This document shows positions 42,670 to 51,310 of a stretch of 64,000 nt of DNA, one piece after another (within the stretch, counting starts at the first letter, position 1; each line of letters begins with the position of its first letter). The notes beneath the pieces were generated by a model, which saw only the letters and a program-made list of their open reading frames with translations, did not search any database and was not told where the DNA came from. The stretch is taken from the NCBI GenBank assembly GCA_003133685.1, contig PKYQ01000028.1, positions 1 to 64,000 of the forward strand, read 5' to 3'. The stretch comes from Acidimicrobiaceae bacterium. Lineage in GTDB: Bacteria; Actinomycetota; Acidimicrobiia; Acidimicrobiales; RAAP-2. A program made the position numbers and the translations under genes.

Positions 42670-43437
42670 ATGGACCTCGAAATACAGGACAGAGCATTTC
42701 TCGTCACCGGTGGTACGGACGGCCTCGGTCTCGCGCTCGCCCAACGTCTGGTCGCCGAAGGTGCGCTCGTCGCGGTCTGCGGACGTGATGAGGCGCGGCT
42801 CGCGCGAGCCCAAGCGTTGCTGGGCTTAGACGCGCTGTGCTTGAAGACGGACGTCACCAACGCCGAGCAACTCGATGAATTCATCAGCACCACGTTGACC
42901 CGATTCGGACGACTCGATGGCGCGGTCAACAACGCTGGTCGAAGTGCCGGCTCGCCGATTGCGACGTCGGACGACGAAGAATGGCGAAGTGACTACGAAT
43001 TGAAAGTCATCTCGGCGTTGCACGTGGCCCGACAGGTCTTACCCGCGCTCGAGACCACGCACGGCGCGATCCTGAACGTCCTGGCGACACTGGCGCGCAC
43101 ACCGAATGCCAACACCACGCCGACGTCGGCATCGCGATTGGCGGGCCTCGCGCTCACGAAAGCGCTCGCCAACGAAGTCGGTTCGCGCGGGATACGAGCC
43201 AACGCGATTCTCATCGGCCTCATCGAGTCGGGTCAGTGGGTGCGGCGCGCGGCTGACGCGAACGTGCCGATCGAGGAGTTCTACGCGACCATGGCGGCCA
43301 ACGCGAGAATCCCGTTGGGTCGAGTCGGTCGAGCCGAAGAGTTCGCTGACCTCGCCGCGTTCTTGCTCTCGCCGCGCTCGAGCTACGTCACGGGCGTCGG
43401 TATCAGCATTGACGGTGGCATGTCGCCCGTAATCTGA
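42670..43437 (+). CDS. SDR-family protein lacking the catalytic Tyr and Lys
   Basis: A 255-residue classical SDR. The nucleotide motif TGGTDGLG (13-20) and NNAG (87-90) are intact, and the end YVTGVGISIDGGM is typical. In place of YxxxK the sequence is TSASR (T152, R156), and the catalytic Ser region reads VLATLART. The enzyme probably binds NAD(P) but cannot do normal SDR chemistry, or it uses other residues. It precedes a class III aminotransferase by 24 bases and an HpnA-like dehydrogenase after that, so the three may form one pathway. Confidence 0.85.
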   Translation: MDLEIQDRAFLVTGGTDGLGLALAQRLVAEGALVAVCGRDEARLARAQALLGLDALCLKTDVTNAEQLDEFISTTLTRFGRLDGAVNNAGRSAGSPIATSDDEEWRSDYELKVISALHVARQVLPALETTHGAILNVLATLARTPNANTTPTSASRLAGLALTKALANEVGSRGIRANAILIGLIESGQWVRRAADANVPIEEFYATMAANARIPLGRVGRAEEFADLAAFLLSPRSSYVTGVGISIDGGMSPVI

Positions 43438-43461
43438 CGCCACGGTGGGCAGGAATGTCCG

Positions 43462-44916
43462 ATGGCGACCAGTAATAGATTTGGCATGGAACGCAGGGGA
43501 GCGATGACCTTCAATCTGACCCAACTGATGGAAGAACGACACGGCGACAACTTCACTCTGCACGTCCAGTACCTGAACCCCCAGCTCACCAAAGTGGTCA
43601 CGACGCTCGGATTCGATCGTTTCTACGAGCGTGGCGAGGGCTGCTATCTCTTCGACGATGAGGACAATCGTTACCTCGACATGCTGAGTGGTTTCGGCGT
43701 CTTCGCCCTGGGTCGATCTCATCCGGTAATCAAGGACGCGCTGCGCCAGGCCCTCGACGCCGACCTGCCCGGGATGGTGCAGATGGACTGCGCACTCTTG
43801 CCGGGACTCTTGGCCGAAGCGCTCATCACCCGGAGTCCGAAACAGATCGAGCGGTTGTTTTTCTGCAACTCCGGCGCCGAGGCGGTTGAGGCGGCGATCA
43901 AATTCGCTCGCGCCAGCACGGGACGCCGACGCATTCTCTATCACTCGCACGCGTATCACGGCCTCACGATGGGCGCGCTCGCCGTCAACGGATCGGCCGA
44001 CTTTCGTGAAGGCTTCGGCCCGCTGTTAGCCGACACGACAGAGATTCCTTTCGGTGATCTCGACACGCTCATTCGAGAGCTGAAGCGTGGTGACGTCGCG
44101 GCCTTCATCGTCGAACCAATCCAGGGCAAAGGCGTCTACGAGCTCGAGGCGGAGCGATGGCGCGAGCTCGAGAACGCCGTGCACGGCGCCGGCGCACTCT
44201 TCATTTGCGACGAGGTGCAAACGGGACTCGGTCGAACTGGCGCGTTCTACGCCTTCGAGCACTACGGGTTGACACCGGACATCATCACGATCTCCAAGGC
44301 CCTCTCGGGCGGCTACGTGCCAGTCGGGGCGATGTTGACGAGCGACAAGATCCTTCGCGGCACCTACAGCTCGATGGACCGCGCCATGGTCCACTCGACG
44401 ACGTTCAAGAACAATCCGATGGCCATGGTGGCGGGACTGGCCACCCTCTCGGTCTTCGACGACGAGCACATCGTCGAGCACGCGGCGGCGATGGGCAACG
44501 TGTGGCGTGTTCGCCTCGAAGAGCTCGCGTCGCGCCACGAGTTCCTCCACGTCGTGCGCGGCCGAGGACAGATGATCGGCATCGAGTTCGGACGCCCGAC
44601 GTCTCGCGGCGCGCGACGTCGCTGGCGCTTGATCGAAGCGACACGCACCGCCATGTTCACCCAGACCCTCGTCGTCCCCCTCTTTCATCGATACCGGATC
44701 CTGACCCAGGTCGCCGCCGACAACATCAACGTGATCAAGTTGCTGCCACCACTCATCGCCGGGGAAGCGGAGATCGACCTCTTCATCAACGCTCTCGATG
44801 AACTGCTCACTGAAGCCGAGCGAAGCGGGGCGTCATTGGTCGAGTTCGGTGTCACGATGACCAAGGGAATATTGCGACGAACTCCTACGTCCAAGCGTGT
44901 CACGGCCAAGTCGTGA
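43462..44916 (+). CDS. Class III PLP-dependent aminotransferase
   Basis: 484 residues from ATG 43462 (AGGA about 8 bases upstream); ATG 43504 is an alternative. GCYLFDDEDNRYLDMLSGFGVFALG and RLFFCNSGAEAVEAAIKFARASTGR bind the cofactor phosphate; FICDEVQTGLGRTG holds the PLP-ring Asp; ITISKALSGGYVPVGA carries the Schiff-base lysine K279. The N-terminal LHVQYLNPQL and HRYRILTQVAADNINVIKLLPPL blocks match a distinct subfamily often called aspartate aminotransferase family and related to HpnO. It overlaps the next start by 4 bases. Probable role: amination of a lipid- or sugar-linked carbonyl. Substrate unknown. Confidence 0.88.
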   Translation: MATSNRFGMERRGAMTFNLTQLMEERHGDNFTLHVQYLNPQLTKVVTTLGFDRFYERGEGCYLFDDEDNRYLDMLSGFGVFALGRSHPVIKDALRQALDADLPGMVQMDCALLPGLLAEALITRSPKQIERLFFCNSGAEAVEAAIKFARASTGRRRILYHSHAYHGLTMGALAVNGSADFREGFGPLLADTTEIPFGDLDTLIRELKRGDVAAFIVEPIQGKGVYELEAERWRELENAVHGAGALFICDEVQTGLGRTGAFYAFEHYGLTPDIITISKALSGGYVPVGAMLTSDKILRGTYSSMDRAMVHSTTFKNNPMAMVAGLATLSVFDDEHIVEHAAAMGNVWRVRLEELASRHEFLHVVRGRGQMIGIEFGRPTSRGARRRWRLIEATRTAMFTQTLVVPLFHRYRILTQVAADNINVIKLLPPLIAGEAEIDLFINALDELLTEAERSGASLVEFGVTMTKGILRRTPTSKRVTAKS

Positions 44917-45980
44917 GTTTCGAACTCCACAAAGGCGACCGCGTCGTCGTCACCGGTGCGGCGGGCTTCATCGGATCGGCCGTCGTACGCGCGCTGCTCG
45001 CGCGCGGCGTTGACGTCGTCGCGTTCCTCGAGCCCGGAGCGACACCGTCGAATCTCGATGGTCTGGAGGTGGAACGGCGAGAGGTCGACATCACCAAAGA
45101 ATTCCAATTGGCGGGCGCGTTCAACGGTGCCAAGTACTGCTTTCACCTCGCGGCCAAATTCGGCTTCTGGCCCAAGGACGCGTCCTCGTTCTACAACGTG
45201 AACGTCCGAGGGAGTCAAAACGTCGTTCGCGCAGCGACTGACGCCGGCGTCGAGCGGATCGTCTTCACTTCGACCGTCGCGACGCTCGGGCTATGGGAGA
45301 CCAAGGGCGGACGTCCGTCGACCGAGGATGACGTTGCCGACATCTCACACCTCTACGGGAACTACAAGCAGACCAAGTACGTCGCCGAACACGAAGTGCT
45401 CCGTCTGGCGGCCCAGGGCGCCCCGGTCGTATTGGTATTGCCGACCATGCCGCACGGCCCCTTCGATCATCGACCGACACCGTCGGGCAAAGTTGTATTG
45501 GATTACTTGAACGGCCGGATGCCGGGCTACGTGGATACCGCGATGAACGTCGCGCACGTGGATGACCTCGCGGCTGGTCATTTGCTGGCGCTCGAACGGG
45601 GGCAACAAGGTCGCAGTTACATCTGTGGCGGCGAGAACGTCACGATGGCGCAGTTGTTACGCACCCTGTCCGACGTGACGGGACTTCCTCGGTCCGAACG
45701 TCGATTCCCATCGATATTTCCAATGATCGCGGGTTATGTTTCCAGCTTCGTCGAAGGCGACGTCCTCGGCCGAGAGCCACGCGTCTCATTGGAGGCGGCG
45801 CAGATGGCGTCGACGACGATGACGTTCGATGACGCGACGGCGCGCAGCGAGATTGGCTACACGTCACGTCCGGCGTCGCACGCACTTTTCGATTCCGCGC
45901 TGTGGTTCGTTGACCATGGCTACGTCAGCGCCGATCGGGTACGCAATATTTCGTGGCACCCTCCGATTGATCGCGACTAG
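44913..45980 (+). CDS. HpnA-like NAD(P)-dependent epimerase/dehydratase
   Basis: A 355-residue extended SDR starting at GTG 44913. VVVTGAAGFIGSAVVRALLARG binds the nucleotide. FTSTVATLGLWE and the YKQTK motif supply catalytic Ser, Tyr and Lys, and YLNGRMPGYVDTAMNVAHVDDLAAGHLLALERG is the most characteristic HpnA-family block. HpnA is a hopanoid-associated sugar epimerase, and the same family includes a ceramide-pathway reductase. No squalene-hopene cyclase or serine palmitoyltransferase is in this window, so a hopanoid or sphingolipid role is only a hypothesis. It is coupled to the aminotransferase gene. Confidence 0.85.
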   Translation: MSFELHKGDRVVVTGAAGFIGSAVVRALLARGVDVVAFLEPGATPSNLDGLEVERREVDITKEFQLAGAFNGAKYCFHLAAKFGFWPKDASSFYNVNVRGSQNVVRAATDAGVERIVFTSTVATLGLWETKGGRPSTEDDVADISHLYGNYKQTKYVAEHEVLRLAAQGAPVVLVLPTMPHGPFDHRPTPSGKVVLDYLNGRMPGYVDTAMNVAHVDDLAAGHLLALERGQQGRSYICGGENVTMAQLLRTLSDVTGLPRSERRFPSIFPMIAGYVSSFVEGDVLGREPRVSLEAAQMASTTMTFDDATARSEIGYTSRPASHALFDSALWFVDHGYVSADRVRNISWHPPIDRD

Positions 45981-46022
45981 ACGGCGTCCTCATGGACATC
46001 GACGCAATCGAAGTCGAATCAA

Positions 46023-46724
46023 CTAGTTGAGTTGCAGTTTGACCTTCGGCGCGACCAATGCAATCTTCTCGTTCCAATGGCTGAAGACGATCTTGCCCAA
46101 AGAGCCTTGGACGCTCTGAGTGACTTCAACGGGAAGGGGCTTGTTCGCGGTAGTGAAATAGAGCGTCTCTTTGAATGATGCTTCTAGTGCCGACTTGACT
46201 GACGTGCCCTTGAGGACGGACACCTTCACACCAGCGAGCGTCACGGACGGACTGCTGGTGACCGATGGAGTCATCGTCACTTCGGCCATGCCGGTCGAGA
46301 TCGTCAGTCCCTGAGCGACCTGCGCGTAGTAGCCACTGCTCTTAGGAATCCCAAACCACTGACCCGCCAGTTCGTTCGCGGTCTCCTGGGACAGTGCCAG
46401 GTACGTGGTGAGAATCGTCGCGTCACCCTTGACGTACAGGGCACCCGCGATCAGTTCGGCGATGATCGTGTCGCTCTTTCCCGCGTTGGTGAGGGCGACC
46501 GTCTGTCGCCCGGCGCTACGACCGGCGTCGGTGACCTGCAGAATCCGCATGCCCGACATCGTCGCCGTGGTCGTGACCCGCACCGAGAGTTCGGCGTCGG
46601 CGTTCGAGATGACGATCCTCATCTGCGCGTACGGCGCCGTCTTTAACGCCGCTCCCGATGGGACGCCCAAAATCCCAAACAGGGAAGAGGTTGCGAGCAC
46701 CACGGTCAGCAGTCGGAATTTCAT
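46023..46724 (-). CDS. Secreted protein of unknown function, possibly LolA/LprG-like
   Basis: 233 residues with a clear signal peptide (MKFRLLTVVLATSSLFGILGVPSGA). The remainder is beta-rich and includes LYVKGDATILTTYLALSQETANELAGQWFGIP and a late YFTTANKPLPVEVTQSVQG pattern. These recall the half-barrel fold of LprG/LppX/LolA lipid-binding proteins, but no lipobox cysteine is present. The start has GAGGA upstream. It stands alone, converging with the HpnA-like gene. Lipid or glycolipid binding in the cell envelope is a guess based on fold resemblance only. Confidence 0.7.
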   Translation of the reverse strand: MKFRLLTVVLATSSLFGILGVPSGAALKTAPYAQMRIVISNADAELSVRVTTTATMSGMRILQVTDAGRSAGRQTVALTNAGKSDTIIAELIAGALYVKGDATILTTYLALSQETANELAGQWFGIPKSSGYYAQVAQGLTISTGMAEVTMTPSVTSSPSVTLAGVKVSVLKGTSVKSALEASFKETLYFTTANKPLPVEVTQSVQGSLGKIVFSHWNEKIALVAPKVKLQLN

Positions 46725-46848
46725 GAAGTCCTCAGATCATTGGAGTTCTCGTGCGGCGGGTGGACGAGAATTTCTTGAATCGTACGCGATGGCGTTTCCC
46801 CAACGGTCGCGTCTTTCAGAAAGTCGACCGCCGGTTCGGGAATATCCG

Positions 46849-48024
46849 TTAGCTCAGTTGGGCAATGCGTAAACGAAGAAAGTCGCGTTCGACGTGATTC
46901 TCGGTCAGCAATGCTGCTTCCTCGAAGGCTTCACGCGCTTCGGGCAATCGTTCGAGTCGCTCTAGACAGTCGCCACGGGCCGCCGCCAAGTACGGGTACG
47001 TGCTGAGTTGGGGATCGGTGCTCAATTCGTCAATTGCCATCAGCCCAACCAGCGGCCCTTCCGCGAAGCTGAGCGCCACCGCACGATTCAGTGCCACGAC
47101 GGGCGACGGCCACGCCTCGAGCAGTAAATCGTAGAGCCCGACAATTTCTGACCAGTCGGTCTCATCCCAGTGCGCGGCACTTGAGTGAACCGCCGCGATG
47201 GCCGCCATCAGGGTGAAACGCCCGGGCCGTCCTCGTCGGATTGACGCACCGACCAAAGCCAGTCCCTCGTCAATGGAGTCTCGGTGCCACTTTGAACGGT
47301 CTTGATCGGCGAGCGCGAGGAACTCACCGTCAGCGCCGATGCGCGCGCCTCGGCGCGAATCGGTGAGCAGGATCAACGCCAGCAGGCTCGCCACTTCGGC
47401 GTCATCGGGCAGCAGGCCGCGCAGCATGAGCGCGAGGTCGAGGGATCGTTCGACGAGATCAATTTGGGAGAGTTTCTCACCGACTGGTGAGGTGTGACCG
47501 GTCGTGAAGAGGAGGTGCACCACCAACAGCACGGCGTCGATGCGGCCGCGAAGTTCGGAACGTTCCGGGACGCGGTAGGGGATTCGGGCCAGGGCGATCT
47601 TCTTCTTCGCTCGAGTGAGGCGCGCCGCCATCGCCGACTCCTTCACCAAAAACGCCTTCGCGACTTCGGTCGTGCTGAGTCCACAGAGCATTCGCAACGC
47701 GAGGGCGACCTGCGTGTCGGTCGTCAGGCTCGGGTGACAGCAGGTGAAGATCAGCCGCAGTCGGTCATCTTCAAAATCGCCATCGGAGACTTCGCGACCG
47801 ACGTCGGCGTCATCGGTGACGAGAAATCGCTGAGATCGCGTCGCGACGTCGCGACGGCGACCGACGTCAATGGCCCGTCGTCGCGCGACCGTCGTGAGCC
47901 AGGCGCCCGGATTCTTGGGGATGCCCTGTTGAGCCCAAGTGGCGAGGGCGCGGGCGAACGCATCCTGGACGCATTCTTCGGCGACGTCGAAGTCACGCGT
48001 GATTCGAATCGTGGCGGCCAGCAC
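46849..48024 (-). CDS. ECF42-like sigma factor with C-terminal TPR-like extension
   Basis: 391 residues as written. Region 2 is FDVAEECVQDAFARALATWAQQG, followed by PGAWLTTVARRRAIDVGRR; region 4 is ALRMLCGLSTTEVAKAFLVKESAMAARLTRAKKKI. The 200-residue C-terminal extension with helical repeats (VALNRAVALSFAEGP, YLAAARGDCLERLERLPEAREAFEEAALL) is typical of the ECF42 group, which pairs with DGPF/YCII proteins, as here. The frame continues upstream with conserved-looking codons (HRHEWAFV) but has no ATG, GTG or TTG, so the true start may be the non-standard CTG at 48102, or GTG 48024 with a shortened region 2. Confidence 0.85.
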   Translation of the reverse strand: MLAATIRITRDFDVAEECVQDAFARALATWAQQGIPKNPGAWLTTVARRRAIDVGRRRDVATRSQRFLVTDDADVGREVSDGDFEDDRLRLIFTCCHPSLTTDTQVALALRMLCGLSTTEVAKAFLVKESAMAARLTRAKKKIALARIPYRVPERSELRGRIDAVLLVVHLLFTTGHTSPVGEKLSQIDLVERSLDLALMLRGLLPDDAEVASLLALILLTDSRRGARIGADGEFLALADQDRSKWHRDSIDEGLALVGASIRRGRPGRFTLMAAIAAVHSSAAHWDETDWSEIVGLYDLLLEAWPSPVVALNRAVALSFAEGPLVGLMAIDELSTDPQLSTYPYLAAARGDCLERLERLPEAREAFEEAALLTENHVERDFLRLRIAQLS

Positions 48025-48098
48025 GAACGCCCACTCGTGACGGTGGGCGTTCGCGACGGCCGCTGAGACGGCGGCACTTTGGTCGTCGTGGCCGATGT

Positions 48099-48446
48099 TC
48101 AGCTCATGGCTCGAATCGGTCGAACTTCGATGCCGCCAAACGGTGCCGGAATGTCCTTGGCAATGGCAATCGCGGCGTCGAGGTCGGCGGCCTCAACGAC
48201 GTAGTACCCGCCGATGGCCTCTTTGGTTTCCGCGAATGGGCCGTCAGTGGTCACCGACTTTCCCGCGGCATCGGTTCGAATCGAGGTCGACGTCATCGAA
48301 GGCTCCAGAGCGTTGCCGCCGCGAAGCGCCGCGCCGTGCTTCTCCCCGAATTTACTATGGCCTTCCATGATTTTTGCCGAGAACGCTTCGTCCGTGGCCG
48401 CCCACGATTCCTCGTTCGAGTAAATAAGAACTAGATATTCCGCCAT
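48099..48446 (-). CDS. YCII/DGPF-domain protein
   Basis: 115 residues from ATG 48446 (GGAGGGAG upstream). The sequence MAEYLVLIYSNEESWAA ... SVTTDGPFAETKEAIGGYYVVEAADLDAAIAIAKDIP shows the family signature DGPF followed by the ferredoxin-like fold end. Such proteins are the constant partners of ECF42-type sigma factors and are thought to modulate them or be their regulated output. The stop lies immediately upstream of the sigma-factor coding sequence, so the pair is an operon. No catalytic function is established. Confidence 0.88.
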   Translation of the reverse strand: MAEYLVLIYSNEESWAATDEAFSAKIMEGHSKFGEKHGAALRGGNALEPSMTSTSIRTDAAGKSVTTDGPFAETKEAIGGYYVVEAADLDAAIAIAKDIPAPFGGIEVRPIRAMS

Positions 48447-48647
48447 GACTGCTCCCTCCGGTGAGGCTCCCATTGAACCTCTCACCCTCATCGACGTGGT
48501 GACTCCTGTTGAATCGACATCCAATTTCTAGACGACGGGAGATTCCCCCGCTCGAAGTCGCCCGAGCGCCCTCTTGGCGCTCAACGGCAACGGTTCGTCA
48601 CCATAAGGTTGACCGAATGCGTCGAGGACGCAGGATCGGACTGAGGA

Positions 48648-49520
48648 ATGGCATCGAAGAAGTGGACGCAGAAGGATCTTCCGGACCTCTCCGGGCGCAC
48701 CGTCGTCGTCACCGGCGCCTCGAGCGGCATTGGTCTCGTGAGCGCGCGCGAGCTGTGTGCTCACGGCGCCCGAGTGATCCTGGCCGTTCGAGACGTCGAA
48801 AAGGGTCGCGACGTCGCCCAAGACTTCGTGGGCGACTCCGAGGTTCGCGAACTGAATCTGGCCGACCTGGAGTCGATACGGGCTTTCGCCGCGGGGTGGA
48901 GCGGCGACCTGGACGTCTTGATCAACAACGCGGGCATCATGATGGCGCCGGCCTTTCGCACGATCGACGACGTCGAACTCCATATGGGCACGAACCACCT
49001 CGGCCCGTTCGCGCTGACGAACTTGTTGTTGCCCTTCATCACCGACCGCGTCGTCACGGTGTCGTCGATCCTCCATCGACGCGGACGGATCCATCTCGAC
49101 GATCTCCACTTTGATTCTCGGCCGTACAAGGCGATGACCGCCTATCAGGACTCGAAGTTGGCCAATCTCTTGTTCACTCTCGAACTGCAAAGACGACTGA
49201 GCGAGCAGGGGAGTGCGGTTCGCGCGGTCGCCGCCCACCCGGGGATCGCGCGGACGAATCTCGTCGCGCACGTCGGCGGCGTGAACGGACTCGTGAACTC
49301 CCTGTCGCAACGACTCTGCAATGACGCCGTCAAGGGCGCGCTGCCCACGCTCTATGCCGCGACCCAGGACATCCCCGGGGGTAGTTACGTCGGTCCCGAC
49401 GGGATCGGACACCTGCGGGGCTACCCGGTCATCCATAAAACCTCGAAGCGGGCAATGGATACTGACATGGCGCGACGGTTGTGGGCCGTCTCGGCCGAGC
49501 TCACGAACACCGGTGAATAA
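48648..49520 (+). CDS. Short-chain dehydrogenase, retinol dehydrogenase-like
   Basis: A 290-residue SDR. TVVVTGASSGIGLVSARELCAHGA binds NADP, VLINNAGIMMAP is the NNAG block, VTVSSILHRRG holds catalytic Ser, and YQDSKLANLLFTLELQRRL has Tyr and Lys. The long C-terminal part (HPGIARTNLVAHVGG ... NDAVKGALPTLYAATQDIPGGSYVGPDG) matches the oxidoreductase group related to retinol dehydrogenases and protochlorophyllide reductases. The start is ATG 48648 with GAGGA immediately before it. Likely reduces a lipophilic carbonyl. Substrate unknown. The 245 bases downstream hold no supported gene. Confidence 0.9.
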   Translation: MASKKWTQKDLPDLSGRTVVVTGASSGIGLVSARELCAHGARVILAVRDVEKGRDVAQDFVGDSEVRELNLADLESIRAFAAGWSGDLDVLINNAGIMMAPAFRTIDDVELHMGTNHLGPFALTNLLLPFITDRVVTVSSILHRRGRIHLDDLHFDSRPYKAMTAYQDSKLANLLFTLELQRRLSEQGSAVRAVAAHPGIARTNLVAHVGGVNGLVNSLSQRLCNDAVKGALPTLYAATQDIPGGSYVGPDGIGHLRGYPVIHKTSKRAMDTDMARRLWAVSAELTNTGE

Positions 49521-49765
49521 CCGACTTCAGCCGATATGGCCCTCCTTACTGCAGACCATGAACTGAATGGATCGTCACTTGTTGTGTTCCATTTGTCTTT
49601 TCTTCCATGGAGATTTGCGACACGTTTCGTACCATTTTCACTACTTGCATTCGCCCTGGTCGGGGGGCGATCGAAACGCGGGTGGGCCCGAGGAGTCCTG
49701 CAGTTCCGACCAGTTTCGAAGTCGGCAACATTTGCCTACTAATGGACCTAGCAAGGGAGGGCCAT

Positions 49766-50146
49766 ATGACGATCAGGAAAGTCGTGATTGGCCTCGGCCT
49801 CGCGGTGATGGCCTTCGGGATCTGGACGCTCGCTCGGGCGCACTCCCAAGTGGGCACCTGCACCACGAGCAGTCCTACTGGTGCGGCTTCGCATTCTGGA
49901 ATCGACTCGTCCTGCGTGCAAACGCTGATGTCCTATTCCTTAGGCTTCGTGTTCGTCGCCTCGGGGGTGATCATCGCCGTCATCGCCCTCACCATGATCG
50001 CGAAGCAGGAGCGAATCGATCTGCACAGCGAACTGAAGGCCGTGCCTCGAACGTGGGGGAAGCGCCAGTACGTGGCGACGAGCGATGGTCTCGACGTTTC
50101 CACCGATGCCGCGACACCGGCGATCTATATAGTCAAACCCAACTGA
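49766..50146 (+). CDS. Small two-helix membrane protein of unknown function
   Basis: 126 residues from ATG 49766, preceded by GGGAGGG. Two hydrophobic helices (about 5-23 and 52-78) enclose a short external loop with two cysteines (GTCTTS and SSCVQT). The C-terminal tail is polar and cytoplasmic. I do not recognise a family. It converges with the YihY gene, with 7 bases between the stops. The longer open frame to 49607 lacks a ribosome binding site. Confidence 0.65.
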   Translation: MTIRKVVIGLGLAVMAFGIWTLARAHSQVGTCTTSSPTGAASHSGIDSSCVQTLMSYSLGFVFVASGVIIAVIALTMIAKQERIDLHSELKAVPRTWGKRQYVATSDGLDVSTDAATPAIYIVKPN

Positions 50147-50153
50147 ACCACGA

Positions 50154-51179
50154 TTACTGCGTGGGCTCGCTCCACGGTGTCGTGTCGAGTTCCTTCGGGG
50201 ATTCTCGCGTGACGTCGTCCGTCTCGTCTTCAAAATGAACGTTCACGGTTTCCGCGACGAATCGCTGGCTCTGGCGGGCCAGGGCGGTGAGCACCGCTTC
50301 GTCAGCCGAGGTGAACGGTGGCGTGAGACTGCGCGGATAGAGATGACGCGCTTTGACGACGTTGATCTCGGCGGCGATCAACGTGACCTCGGCCGCGATG
50401 AAGAGGAACGACACCAGTCCCAGGATGCTCCCGAAATACCCGTAGAGCTGGCTCGCGTGGCGCAGTTCATGCCCGACGAGCCACGTGCCGAGGTACTGGA
50501 GGATGTTCCAGGAGAGCGCGGCGATGGCCGCGCCACTGACGAGGGTCTTGGTCGCAATGGAATTTGGCGTGAGGATTCGAAAGCCCAGCAGGAACAACGC
50601 GACGTTGATGATTATTCCCACGACGACCGCTATCGCCTGAAGCCAGAGCGCGTGCCCGCCAAAGGTGACCAGTCCCGCCAACGCCGTCGACACTACGACG
50701 TCGAGCACCAGAACTCCCAGGAACTCAAAACCGCGTCCGATGCGACGAGCGAAGCGCGGGCGGTTGAGTTGCGGAACGTTCCATACGTCGGCCATGGCCC
50801 GCTGTCCGGCCTTGGTCACCCCGAGCGATCCCCAGAACAGTCCCACCAGACCGACGGCCAGACCGAGACCCTTGGCACGGAGTTGAGAGATGGCGTCGTG
50901 ACCGTCGAGTTGTTTGCCCACGACCGGGAACTGGGAGAGCGCGGAGTGGATCACGCGGTTGCGAAATGACGGATCGTGGCTGAAGAGCAGTCCGAGCGCG
51001 GTGAAGAGCACTAACAACAGCGGAAACAACGAGAGCACGCCGTAGTAGGCGAGGAGGGCGGCGAGCGACGGCCCGCGATCCTCGACGTATTTCTTGGCGA
51101 CGCCAATGACGAAGGCGGCCGCCGAATGACTCTGTTGGTAGGCGTCGAAGCGACGAACGAGTTTCTTGATCAGGACCAT
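50154..51179 (-). CDS. YihY/BrkB-family inner membrane protein
   Basis: 341 residues with about six helices. YVEDRGPSLAALLAYYGVLSLFPLLLVLFTALGLLF near the N-terminus, FWGSLGVTKAGQRAMADVWNVP in the middle and SQLYGYFGSILGLVSFLFIAAEVTLIAAEINVV near the C-terminus are the conserved blocks of this family, formerly misnamed ribonuclease BN. The function is unknown; roles in membrane transport or envelope integrity are proposed. The C-terminal 60 residues are acidic and polar. The ATG is preceded by GAAGGG at almost no spacing, so the start may be slightly different. Confidence 0.88.
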   Translation of the reverse strand: MVLIKKLVRRFDAYQQSHSAAAFVIGVAKKYVEDRGPSLAALLAYYGVLSLFPLLLVLFTALGLLFSHDPSFRNRVIHSALSQFPVVGKQLDGHDAISQLRAKGLGLAVGLVGLFWGSLGVTKAGQRAMADVWNVPQLNRPRFARRIGRGFEFLGVLVLDVVVSTALAGLVTFGGHALWLQAIAVVVGIIINVALFLLGFRILTPNSIATKTLVSGAAIAALSWNILQYLGTWLVGHELRHASQLYGYFGSILGLVSFLFIAAEVTLIAAEINVVKARHLYPRSLTPPFTSADEAVLTALARQSQRFVAETVNVHFEDETDDVTRESPKELDTTPWSEPTQ

Positions 51180-51297
51180 CCCTTCGTCGAGACCTAAAAC
51201 CTAATGGATGCCTCGAAGAGCGACCGGACGTGTGACCTCATTCAACGCGGTCGTTCAACCTTCGAAGGCCGTAAGGGAATGCACGGCGTCGCGAACT

Positions 51298-51303
51298 TAT
51301 GAT
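51298..51303 (+). promoter_or_regulatory. -10 hexamer TATGAT before desaturase gene
   Basis: TATGAT ends 7 bases before ATG 51311 and overlaps the two upstream ATG codons (51299, 51302), which argues for a leaderless start at 51311. Confidence 0.55.
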
Positions 51304-51310
51304 GTGTCCA

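Noticed and set aside
46850-46925. Sequence gttagctcagttggg that looks like a tRNA D-arm
   Set aside because: No matching acceptor, anticodon or T stems follow. It is the end of the sigma factor gene read on the opposite strand.
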